A stretch of 64,000 bases of DNA from CAVZXS01 sp963779325 (lineage in GTDB: Bacteria; Bacteroidota; Bacteroidia; Chitinophagales; Chitinophagaceae): the NCBI GenBank assembly GCA_963779325.1, contig CAVZXS010000019.1, positions 62,001-126,000 of the forward strand, given 5' to 3'. A program made the translations under genes and the position numbers. The notes beneath the pieces are model-generated. The model made no database searches and was not told the DNA's origin. It saw nothing but the letters and a program-made list of their open reading frames with translations. Shown here piece by piece: positions 54,388-63,031 of this stretch. How positions within the stretch are numbered: the stretch's first letter is position 1; each line of letters begins with the position of its first letter.

Positions 54388-57300
54388 TTGAAAAAAATTA
54401 TTCCTATCGGCTTCTGTTTATTTTTCGACCTGCTTATTTCCGCACAGGATATTTCTTTTTTTCACCTCAGCAAAAAAGAAGGGCTGAGCGATAACCAGGT
54501 TGCGGGCGTGGTAATGGATAAAAACGGATTGCTTTGGGTAGGCACATCAGAAGGATTGAACTGTTATGACGGATACACTGTAAAAAGATTCTATAAAGAG
54601 GAATATCCCGCATTGCAAAATAATAATATCCTTCGCATGACCTGTGATGAAAAAAACAGGCTTTGGATCCATTTTGCGGATAAAAGTATTACGATGCTTG
54701 ATGAAGACAGAAAGTTTCACGCTATTTCCATTTTAGATAATGGTAAACAGGTAAAAGCTGATTTTTTATTACCCTATACATCGAGGGGTGTTTTATTTTT
54801 AAGCGGGTCCCGTTTGTATTACCCCAATGAAAAGGATCCGCTTCTCATCAAGCGGCTCAACTGGGAAGAAGATACAACTCTCAACAACGATTTTTTACGA
54901 ATAAATATCTGGGATAAAGATAAATTAATATGCAGCGGTAATAATCGACTGACCTTGTTTGATGTAACCCGTCTTAAGGTACTGCATTCCATGACTGTGC
55001 CGGGTATCCTTGCTGCCGCCCGATTATCGGATAATGAAGCGCTGGTTACTATCCAAACAAACGATAAACTTTCCAAGATAAATTTCACAACAAAAAAAAT
55101 CGTTGAGAGTTATGGTGGTTTACGTGATCAGTATGGAGAAGAAATGATGCCTAATCCCCAGAGTATTTATCCACTTCGCGATAGTCAGTTTATTTTTACA
55201 TCGACTTATGCAGGACTTTATCTTTTTGACGCCGCAAAGGGAACATTGATGCGTTACAGGCATGACCCTGTTGACCCCCAATCAATTTCAGCCAATAATA
55301 CCAATTATTTGTTCTCAGCTACCGGCGGGTATTTTTTTATTACTTCCCACACAGCCGGGCTTAATTATTTTAATATCAACCACTACCTGGCAAAATGGAA
55401 ACCATTTTTCCGGGAAGAGCAAACAAAAAAAATATTTGATGGCTATGTAAATTGTATCAGTGAAAGCAGCGACGGCCATATATGGATGGGAACACAAAAT
55501 TCGCTGATAGAGTGGAACCGGGCAACCAACACGGTGCGTTTTCAACAATATGGAATAATAAATGGCTCTAAGCTGGAAGGATCGGAAGAAGTGCGGGTTA
55601 TTTGCATTGATAAACGGGGAAATAAGTGGATCGGATTGAATCGTTTCGGAGTAGTTGTTCTGAATAGCAGTAACCGGGTGATAAAATACCTGAGCAAAGA
55701 TGAAAGTAGAAATGGCTTGGCGGGTAACCTGGTTAACGATATAAAAGAGGGCCCCGACGGAAACATTTGGATAGCCACTATGGGCGGGCTCAGCATTGTT
55801 GATCCGGTAAATTTTAAAATAATGAAAGCGGATGCAGTATCCTGTTTTGAAGAGACTGTCCGGAAAATATTGCCAATATATATGGTTTAGAAATGAAAGA
55901 GAAGCCTGGGTAGCTGCAAAAGGGGCTGCTTTTTGTATTAACTTAGGAGAAAGAAGCTGGAAATTATTTAATTCAGAAAACGGATTGAAAGATTTCGATG
56001 TGCTTTGTGTGACGGGCGATACTGCCGGGAATATTTATGTGGGTACTTCGGCAGGGCTAAATATTATAAAAGATGATAAAATTATTTCTTTTTATGATAG
56101 AACAAACGGCTTACGCAGTAACAGGTGCGACGGATTACTACCGGATAACGAAGGTAAAATATGGATTGGTAACAACAACTCATTAATTTGTTATGACCCG
56201 GTCATTAAAGAGTTTATACCGTACGACGAAAGCGCCGGGTTAAGTGACGCAGGTTTTCGGCAAATTGCCTTTTTAAAAACGGTTAATGAAGAAATTTTCT
56301 GGGGAGGCGACAAAGGAATAAACTATTTCTATCCGGACCGGCTTAAAAAATTGAGTCTGCCGCTTGAAGCAGTGATAAATACCATCACTACAACAGACAC
56401 TTCTTATTGGTTGGCTACATCGAAAAACATCTATCTTCCTTATTCCAAAAACGGAATTAGTTTTTCCTTTTCCGCTATTGATCTTTACAGCAGCAGAAAT
56501 ATTTTGTATAAATACAAGTTGGAAGGAATTGACGATGACTGGAAAATAATACCAACGCCCCGAGAAGTGCAATACAGCAAGCTGCCTTCAGGTAATTATA
56601 CATTCATGGTAATGGTTTCGAAAGACGGGCGTCAATGGGTGGAGGCAAAAAATAAAATCAGTATTACAATAATTACTCCCTGGTGGCGCAGTCGTTGGTT
56701 CATAACATCTTTAGCGGTACTGGTATTTGCTGCAATTGGTTATTATATTTACAGAAGAAATAAAAAAATAAAACAGCAACAGCAACTGATAGAAACCGAA
56801 CAGGCAATCAATTACTTTGCTTCTTCTATGTATGAGCAAACCACAACGGATGAGATACTATGGAACGTAGCCAAAAATTGTATCAGCCGGTTGAAGTTTA
56901 TTGATTGCGTAATCTATCTAAAAGATGAGGGCCGCTCTGTTTTAATACAAAAAGCTGCTTGGGGCCCTAAAACATCAGATGAAAACAAAATTGTGAACCC
57001 GATGGAAATCCCGGTAGGAAAAGGCATAGTGGGCAGCGTAGCAAACACAGGCAGGGCAGAAATAATCAGTAACACGTCTAAAGATGAACGCTATATTGTA
57101 GATGATGAGCGACGATTATCAGAAATCGCTGTCCCGATTATTTATAATGGAGAAGTATTAGGCATTATTGATAGTGAACACTACAAGAAAAACTTCTTTA
57201 CGCAACGCCATCTTTCCATACTTACTACCATCGCCTCTTTATGCGCCAATAAAATTGTTAGGGTGAGAGCCGAGCAGGAAAAACAACAGGCGCAATTGGA

Positions 57301-57961
57301 ATTATTAAATCACCAACGTAAAATTGCCGAAGCCCAACTGAAAAGTTTGCGACTGCAGATGAATCCGCATTTTTTATTTAATTCATTAAATTCCATTCAG
57401 CAAATGATATTGGCGGGTGATGAAAGTAATGCAACAATTTACCTGTCAAAATTTTCCCGTTTATTGCGCATGGTACTTTCGCACAGCGACAGGGAGAGAG
57501 TAACGCTGAAGGAAGAATTGGAAACACTAAAACTCTATGTAGAACTTGAGTCGTTACGTTTCAAAGAGTCTTTTCATCATCAAATTATTTGCGATGAAGC
57601 TGTAGATACGGATGAAATAAAAATTCCCACATTATTAATTCAACCGTTTGTAGAAAATGCTATCTGGCATGGGTTATTGCACAAAGAAGGAGATCGTTCT
57701 TTATTGATAAAATTTACAGAAGATACAACAGAGAATATTGTTTGCATAGTACAGGATAACGGTATAGGCAGAGAGGCTTCGGGAAAAATGAATACGATTA
57801 ATAATCATGTGAGTAAGGGTATTGCCGTAGCCGAAGAAAGATTAAGAACATATAATGATCAACATATTCAGAAAAGCAATGTGTTGATTGAGGATCTGAA
57901 AGATATATCCGGAAACGCAGCGGGTACCAGGGTAACGATGACATTACCTTTATTAAACTGA
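54388..57961 (+). pseudogene. Propeller-type histidine kinase with GAF domain, frameshifted
   Basis: A LytTR-system sensor of about 1190 residues when joined. First part: TTG 54388 start with signal peptide KKIIPIGFCLFFDLLISAQ (a TTG at 54316 is also in frame), then propeller repeats (DKNGLLWVGTSEGLNCYDG, RGNKWIGLN). Second part: Y_Y_Y domain, membrane helix (FITSLAVLVFAAIGYYIY), a GAF-like domain, and a His_kinase core MNPHFLFNSLNSIQQM with HATPase (EDTTENIVCIVQDNGIG). The frame changes within the (AT)n tract at about 55878-55886; adding one AT unit restores PIYIWFRNERE. The partner regulator follows after 5 bases. Confidence 0.85.
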
Positions 57962-57966
57962 TAACT

Positions 57967-58713
57967 ATGCTGAAGGTATTGCTGATAGATGATGAGGAAA
58001 GAGCCACTGATGTCTTACGGCGAATGATTGAAAAATTTATTCCTGAAATAAAACAGGTGCAGGCCTGCAACGATGCAAGAAAAGCGCTTACGATAATTCA
58101 TTCGATGCAGCCTGATCTGATTTTTTTGGATATCCGTATGCCGCATTTTTCAGGCTTTGATATACTGGATAAACTGCCTAACAAAAATTTTAAAATTATT
58201 TTCACTACGGCGCATGATGAGTATGCCATACGGGCCATACGGTTCAGCGCTTTCGATTATTTATTAAAACCCGTTGACAGTAATGAATTAACGGCGGCTG
58301 TAAAAAGGTTTATACAAACGAAAGGAGGAAATTTGCAGCAAACCGAGCAACTTAAAAATATAGGTATTAATATGACGCTGCAAAAAGAAGAACAGTTCCG
58401 GCTGGCCTTGCCCACCAAAGAAGGCGTTTATTTTCTGTTTCCGCACGAAATAACCCGTTGTGAAGCATTGGGGAATTATACAAAGTTTTATGTAACCGGC
58501 AATAAGCAATATACCATTTCCAAAACCCTGGGCGAATATGAAGAGTTACTGGCGCCCTATCGTTTTATCCGTACGCACAAATCACACTTAGTAAACAGGG
58601 CTTTTATTTCTTTTGTCGATCATGACGGATTTGTCACATTGAAAGATTCTACCAAAATTGAAGTTTCCCGCAGAAGAAAGGAAGATGTTTTAAAAGCGCT
58701 GAAAGATAAATGA
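57967..58713 (+). CDS. LytTR family response regulator
   Basis: A 248-residue regulator with a receiver (D8-D9, phospho-acceptor D55 in LIFLDIRMPHFSG, FKIIFTTAHDEYAIRAIRFSAFDYLLKPV) and a LytTR DNA-binding domain (ITRCEALGNYTKFYVTGNKQYTISKTLGEYEELL...RFIRTHKSHLVNRAFI). It pairs with the preceding kinase. LytTR proteins bind direct repeats upstream of targets; none was identified here. Confidence 0.93.
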   Translation: MLKVLLIDDEERATDVLRRMIEKFIPEIKQVQACNDARKALTIIHSMQPDLIFLDIRMPHFSGFDILDKLPNKNFKIIFTTAHDEYAIRAIRFSAFDYLLKPVDSNELTAAVKRFIQTKGGNLQQTEQLKNIGINMTLQKEEQFRLALPTKEGVYFLFPHEITRCEALGNYTKFYVTGNKQYTISKTLGEYEELLAPYRFIRTHKSHLVNRAFISFVDHDGFVTLKDSTKIEVSRRRKEDVLKALKDK

Positions 58714-58748
58714 TGCCGGTTGTTTGCAATTTTATTTTCAAAGGCAGT

Positions 58749-59066
58749 TTACACCTTCCTCTTCGGATAAAAAACCGTTACCACTTTGCAATCCGTAATG
58801 GCTTTGGCGCCATGCAAAATATTGGAAGGAACAATGCTTATCATCCCGTGACTTAATGTATCTGTCTTTTCCCCGATCCGGATTTCCAATATCCCTTCCA
58901 AAATAATATCCACTGCTTCTTCGATGTGGTGATGTAAGGGGATTTCTACTCCCGCTTTCATATCGGTGTAAGCTACAGTTAAATTTTCTGTTTGTAAGGA
59001 GCTTAGGAAAGTATTTTCCGCAGCTTGCAATGACGCTAACTTATTTAATACAATAAAATGATTCAT
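58749..59066 (-). CDS. Small cupin protein
   Basis: A 105-residue cupin: EIPLHHHIEEAVDIILEGILEIRIGEKTDTLSHGMISIVPSNILHGAKAI. The HHHxEE ligands and the later His are present, so metal binding is likely. Reaction unknown. It follows the di-haem peroxidase gene by four bases on the same strand. Confidence 0.8.
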   Translation of the reverse strand: MNHFIVLNKLASLQAAENTFLSSLQTENLTVAYTDMKAGVEIPLHHHIEEAVDIILEGILEIRIGEKTDTLSHGMISIVPSNILHGAKAITDCKVVTVFYPKRKV

Positions 59067-59070
59067 AATT

Positions 59071-60042
59071 TTAGAATTGCTGCTTATTTACTACATCTGT
59101 AAATTGTTTGTCTGTTAAAGAGTGTAGGAAAGCTTCCAGGTCTTTTTTCTCCTGTGATGTTAAGCCTAAGGAGTTAGTCAATATAGTGTCCTTGTTGATT
59201 GGGTTAGAAACTATCTTTTCTGTTTCATTATAAAATTCAATTACCTCTTTTAATGTTTTAAGCATGCCGTTGTGCATATACGGAGCGGTAATGGCTGCAT
59301 TCCTCAAACCGGGTGTTTTAAATTTACCTATATCATCTTTATTGCGTGTAACGACGGAACGACCACTGTCATTTAATTTTTTTCCGTCAAACAAACCGAT
59401 ATTTCTGAATTCATGCGTGGTAAAATCACTACCGAAATGACATTTTACACATTTCCCTTTTTCATTAAAAACTATGAATCCCCTTTTTACCGCATCACTT
59501 ACCGCAGTGGCATCATCAAAAAGTTTCCAATTATCAAACGGGCTGTCGCTTGTTTCCAGCGTACGTTCAAAAGCGGCTATGGCTTTTGCAAGATGTTCCG
59601 CCGTTGGTTCGCTGTTGAAAATCTTTTTAAAGTATGCATTGTATTTTTTATTTAGCTTCAAACGCTTTACTGCCACATACACAGGCAAATTCATTTCATC
59701 AGGATTGGCAATGGGTGCCAGTGCCTGCTCCTCTAATGTTTTTGCACGGCCATCCCAAAAAAACGAAGTATCAAAGCGCAGGTTCATTGCGGTTTGTGTA
59801 TTTCTAATGCCTTTCTTTCCACCCACACCTATGCTCACTGCAGATGTATCTGCAAAAGCATATTCCGCTCTGTGACAACTTGCACAACTCACTTTTTTAT
59901 CTTTCGATAAAATGGGGTCGGAGAATAACAACTTACCCAATGTAACTTCATCAACAGGTTCATCTTTTTCATCTTTGTTAAAAGATGTAAGCACAACTGT
60001 TATCCCGGTTACGATCACAATAATTACTGCAAACCTTTTCAT
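59071..60042 (-). CDS. Di-haem cytochrome-c peroxidase family protein
   Basis: A 323-residue periplasmic protein of the CcpA/MauG group. Two haem sites CASCH (C53, C56, H57) and CVKCH (about residues 198-202), plus GVGGKKGIRNTQTAMNLRFDTSFFWDGRAKTLEEQALAPIANPDEM and KFKTPGLRNAAITAPYMHNGML, are typical. The N-terminus MKRFAVIIVIVTGITVVLTSF is an anchor. The family reduces H2O2 or oxidises substrates. It is likely in one operon with the cupin. Confidence 0.9.
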   Translation of the reverse strand: MKRFAVIIVIVTGITVVLTSFNKDEKDEPVDEVTLGKLLFSDPILSKDKKVSCASCHRAEYAFADTSAVSIGVGGKKGIRNTQTAMNLRFDTSFFWDGRAKTLEEQALAPIANPDEMNLPVYVAVKRLKLNKKYNAYFKKIFNSEPTAEHLAKAIAAFERTLETSDSPFDNWKLFDDATAVSDAVKRGFIVFNEKGKCVKCHFGSDFTTHEFRNIGLFDGKKLNDSGRSVVTRNKDDIGKFKTPGLRNAAITAPYMHNGMLKTLKEVIEFYNETEKIVSNPINKDTILTNSLGLTSQEKKDLEAFLHSLTDKQFTDVVNKQQF

Positions 60043-60088
60043 AATTTTTTTACAAATTCATTTATAACGCACTTAAATAATTTATCAT

Positions 60089-60361
60089 TCAAAATGGGGT
60101 TATCACATTATACAGTTCCTGGTAAAAACGTTTAGGGTGAATACCGGGCGGAAGATGGGGAACAACGGTTTTGGCAAACCAGTTATCTGCTTCCTGTTTG
60201 GAGTTCCATACTTCTGAAACATTCCATCCATCTTCTGCAGGATGGGCACATTGCATAATAAACCCCGGCGCCTTTTTAATGGATTCTCTTACTGCCGTTA
60301 AAACGCCGTCGTAACCTTCCTGGGTTTGCCCCGCAACTTTGCTTGAAATTAATACTGCCAT
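60089..60361 (-). CDS. Antibiotic-biosynthesis-monooxygenase-like small protein
   Basis: A 90-residue protein of ferredoxin-like dimeric alpha/beta-barrel type (MAVLISSKVAGQTQEGYDGVL, GFIMQCAHPAEDGWNVSEVWNSKQEADNWF, HLPPGIHPKRFYQELYNVI). Possible cofactor-free monooxygenase or stress protein; catalytic residues cannot be assigned. Same strand as neighbours, 46 bases upstream of the peroxidase. Confidence 0.65.
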   Translation of the reverse strand: MAVLISSKVAGQTQEGYDGVLTAVRESIKKAPGFIMQCAHPAEDGWNVSEVWNSKQEADNWFAKTVVPHLPPGIHPKRFYQELYNVITPF

Positions 60362-60401
60362 AATTGTTGTTTTATTTGTTATTAAAAATTTGTTTAAAAA
60401 T

Positions 60402-60770
60402 TTATTGCTTTTTAACCCGACCCATAATCAATCGTTGCATTCCGTCTCTTCGCTCATCACAACTATCATAGATGGCCTTAAAGCGCATAGAGTCGGCCGT
60501 GTTAAAGAAGATTATTTTATAAATACCCTCTGCACCATTGCATCCGTTATCGGTGAAAGAAAGAATACTGTCGCTTGAATTAAAGTGGTACTTGCCACTT
60601 GCAAATGGTTTTTTATTTACATAGGCTTCAAATATGGAATCCCCTTTAAAAGTTATACCTGTTACATTTCCTTTTGCGGATGGTTTGGTTTCCCATCTCC
60701 CGGTTAGCGGATCATTTACTGCGAATACAAAGAATGCCGTAATTACACATAGCATTGAAATTATTTTCAT
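60402..60770 (-). CDS. Secreted hypothetical protein
   Basis: A 122-residue exported protein (MKIISMLCVITAFFVFAVNDPL). The body reads like a lipocalin-like beta-barrel (GRWETKPSAKGNVTGITFKGDSIFEAYVNKKPFASGKYHFNSSDSILSFTD). Function unknown. Confidence 0.65.
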   Translation of the reverse strand: MKIISMLCVITAFFVFAVNDPLTGRWETKPSAKGNVTGITFKGDSIFEAYVNKKPFASGKYHFNSSDSILSFTDNGCNGAEGIYKIIFFNTADSMRFKAIYDSCDERRDGMQRLIMGRVKKQ

Positions 60771-60798
60771 TGTTTTAATTTTTTAGTTACTTAAAATA

Positions 60799-61368
60799 TT
60801 ATTCTGTTGCCGTCAATTCAAAATCCACAGCATAAGGATTGCCCTGCATTTTCAACATTATGGGCATAGCAGGATTATCATACACCCATAGTTTTACCGA
60901 CTTATCTTCTGCCTCGGCATACAAACAGGGTATGTTCTTCCCTGTTTGTGTATAGTTTGAAGCAGCCTGGTTTTCTGCCAATAAAAAAACCTTATCGTCA
61001 AATACCATTTTCTTTTGCTGTTTTAGCCGGGTATAATTCAATTTGGAAAGCATCAGCACTGTTTGGCTGTTATCAATTTCAATAGCGGCATCAGCCTGCG
61101 GCGGGTTCCAATATCCGTTCACCGAACTGTCCAATGAAGCGCTGTGCATAACATAACTCCCGCTTCTTTCTCTTATATCGCTCCGGGTAAACGATGTATA
61201 CTGCGCCGAAAGCGAATCGAATCGTATAAAATACTTAAGCGATGCGCCGTTCACATATATATTATACTGCAGCTGCTGTTTCGTATGTATTAATGTATTT
61301 GTGTTTTGCTGTGCATTAAGATTAAGCGCTGTGCAAAGAATTGAAATAGAAAAAATAAGTGTTTTCAT
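60799..61368 (-). CDS. Secreted hypothetical protein
   Basis: A 189-residue exported protein (signal MKTLIFSISILCTALNLNAQ). The segment LWVYDNPAMPIMLKMQGNPYAVDFELTATE and the early VKLW-type strands suggest a beta-rich fold; I do not recognise it. A conserved dyad-like element lies 49-61 bases upstream. Confidence 0.6.
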   Translation of the reverse strand: MKTLIFSISILCTALNLNAQQNTNTLIHTKQQLQYNIYVNGASLKYFIRFDSLSAQYTSFTRSDIRERSGSYVMHSASLDSSVNGYWNPPQADAAIEIDNSQTVLMLSKLNYTRLKQQKKMVFDDKVFLLAENQAASNYTQTGKNIPCLYAEAEDKSVKLWVYDNPAMPIMLKMQGNPYAVDFELTATE

Positions 61369-61416
61369 AAAAATGATTTAATAGTTAATTAATGACTCAA
61401 ATTTGAAATGAAATCG

Positions 61417-61429
61417 ATAATTATACAAT
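61417..61429. promoter_or_regulatory. Conserved dyad-like site 3 of 4
   Basis: ATAATTATACAAT matches the core of site 2 (ATAATTATACCAT) in 12 of 13 bases, 49 bases upstream of the gene starting at 61368. Next to it, ATTGTATAA at 61443 forms an inverted repeat with TTATACAAT. Confidence 0.45.
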
Positions 61430-61469
61430 CCCCGATTTTCATAATTGTATAACCCAATCAGTGTACCTG

Positions 61470-62036
61470 TTATTTATTCTCCGACGGCGGTGCAGGCGGT
61501 TGAAATGCAGGTGCAGGAGGCAATACACCCAACTGCTGATACATCTCCACATCATCCCTGTTGGCAAAATGTTCTGTAATTAAATTATTTTCAATTTTAA
61601 ACATATGAATATGCTGAACGGAGAATGATTTATTGGTAGGTTCATGTGTCATTACCAAACCGCCATGATGCGGCACGGTTGCTTTGTTTTTAAATGTGCC
61701 CTTAAAAATATCACGGCTTATTACCCAATCGCCTTCGGCAAAAAAAGACACAGACGTTAAATTCACATCGGGAAATGTGTGTATGATATCTCCTATTACA
61801 AATTTTATTCCTTCACGTCCCACTTCTACTCCGTGGTTTTTTGTATCGGGTGCAAAAAGTTGTGCATAACCTTCTACATCTCCTTTATTCAGCAGTGCAT
61901 ATGCCTGCATTATTAATTTTTTGTTTACTTCCATTTTTGTTTGTTCAATGCTTGGTTGATTATTATTTTCTTTTTTGTTGCAGCTTATATAAAATACGCT
62001 TAGCGCCGCAAGTACAATGGCTGTTCTTTTAATCAT
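61470..62036 (-). CDS. SnoaL-like/ester cyclase-type lipoprotein
   Basis: A 188-residue lipoprotein (lipobox VFYISC). The mature part is an NTF2-like fold (AYALLNKGDVEGYAQLFAPDTKNHGVEVGREGIKFVIGDIIHTFPDVNLTSVSFFAEGDWVISRDIFKGTFKNKA, FSVQHIHMFKIENNLITEHFANRDDVEMYQQLGVL), typical of SnoaL-like ester cyclases. The tail is Pro-rich. Substrate unknown. Confidence 0.8.
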   Translation of the reverse strand: MIKRTAIVLAALSVFYISCNKKENNNQPSIEQTKMEVNKKLIMQAYALLNKGDVEGYAQLFAPDTKNHGVEVGREGIKFVIGDIIHTFPDVNLTSVSFFAEGDWVISRDIFKGTFKNKATVPHHGGLVMTHEPTNKSFSVQHIHMFKIENNLITEHFANRDDVEMYQQLGVLPPAPAFQPPAPPSENK

Positions 62037-62063
62037 ACTGTTTATTTTATTTTTTATTACTAA

Positions 62064-62315
62064 TTATTGCACCTCTTTATACTCTAATAAAATGGTTTGC
62101 CTGTCGCTGATGATTTTTACAGGGAGCCCTTGATCGTTATACCGGTAAGTGATTTCTTGCATAATGGTTTCCTGAAACGCCGGTTCACGGTTCTACCCGT
62201 TATCAACTCTTACTTCCGTCTGCAGCAACTTTATTGCATCAGGTTTCGGATCATTTTTTTTGCAAGCCGACATTACGGTCAACGCCGCAAATACAACGCT
62301 TAATTTCAATTTCAT
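62064..62315 (-). pseudogene. Short lipoprotein interrupted by an in-frame TAG
   Basis: Starts MKLKLSVVFAALTVMSACKKND with lipobox SAC, then 20 further residues. At 62195-62193 a TAG stops it at 40 residues. The same frame continues without a further stop for 42 codons (REPAFQETIMQEITYRYND, GLPVKIISDRQTILLEYKEV) to TAA at 62066-62064, clearly protein-like. Either a decayed gene of about 82 residues, or a read error. No recoding signal seen. Confidence 0.65.
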
Positions 62316-62344
62316 TATCTTATTATTATAGTTATAAAAAATAT

Positions 62345-62833
62345 TTAACGGAGCAACCCTTTTGATGCCTGCAGGAATAATGCAGCAAGTGTGCTGATAA
62401 AGGAACCCATCATGCAAATACTGCGGAACGTAAACCCCAATACTGATTTGCTGCGCAGATCTTCAAAATTATCAGGAATGGTTTCAGTTGTTATACTTTG
62501 AATTAAGCGATTAAATGGAAAATTATACTTGGTGGCAATAACTATATCTAACAGGATTAAACCCAGCGCCAAAACAAGTAACCAAAGTGGCTTTTTATAG
62601 GGCTGCCGTATTAAGAAAAAACCCGTGCCTATAAAAGAAAATAAAATAACCGAACCGAAAACGGGCATTCGTGCACTCATATAACTATCCACTGTTTGCC
62701 AATAGCGTACAATATGTTCTGCAGGTGTTTCTTTCAACGCAGGGCCAAAGCCGATAAAATTGACGAAGCCTATGCCACCCAGGAAACCTGTTAATATGGT
62801 AACAGTTAATAAAAATGCCGTCGAAATTTTCAT
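62345..62833 (-). CDS. DUF1772/anthrone-oxygenase-like membrane protein
   Basis: A 162-residue protein with four hydrophobic segments and the KYNFPFNRLIQ loop expected for DUF1772 members. An N-terminal hydrophobic region (FLLTVTILTGFLGGIGFVNFIGFG) may serve as the first membrane helix. Function unknown. The conserved dyad site 4 lies 42 bases upstream. The next minus-strand gene start is 29 bases past its stop. Confidence 0.75.
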   Translation of the reverse strand: MKISTAFLLTVTILTGFLGGIGFVNFIGFGPALKETPAEHIVRYWQTVDSYMSARMPVFGSVILFSFIGTGFFLIRQPYKKPLWLLVLALGLILLDIVIATKYNFPFNRLIQSITTETIPDNFEDLRSKSVLGFTFRSICMMGSFISTLAALFLQASKGLLR

Positions 62834-62874
62834 AAATAATTTTATGCAAACTTGAGTTTTATGGGGAAACAGGG

Positions 62875-62893
62875 CAATGGTATATTTGTACTA
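62875..62893. promoter_or_regulatory. Conserved dyad, site 4 of 4
   Basis: On the minus strand TAGTACAAATATACCATTG, matching site 2 (TAGTATAATTATACCATTG) in 16 of 19 bases, 42 bases upstream of the DUF1772 gene. Confidence 0.5.
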
Positions 62894-62942
62894 CTTGAGA
62901 ATAACTGAGTATTGATTTATTCTTCCCTGCTTTACGATAAAT

Positions 62943-62950
62943 TAATTTTG
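62943..62950 (+). promoter_or_regulatory. Putative -7 promoter element of the last gene
   Basis: TAATTTTG (TAnnTTTG) 81 bases before ATG 63032. No TTG at ideal spacing. Confidence 0.35.
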
Positions 62951-63031
62951 CGCTCTGCAAAAAAAGGTTGTAACTTTCAATACCATCTTTCCACCGCAGG
63001 GCAAATTCACTACCATAAACATTATCTGGCT

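Noticed and set aside
40424..62315. TAG recoding (such as pyrrolysine) explaining in-frame stops
   Set aside because: One stop is TAA, no tRNA or ligase genes are seen, and the hydrolase also needs a frameshift.
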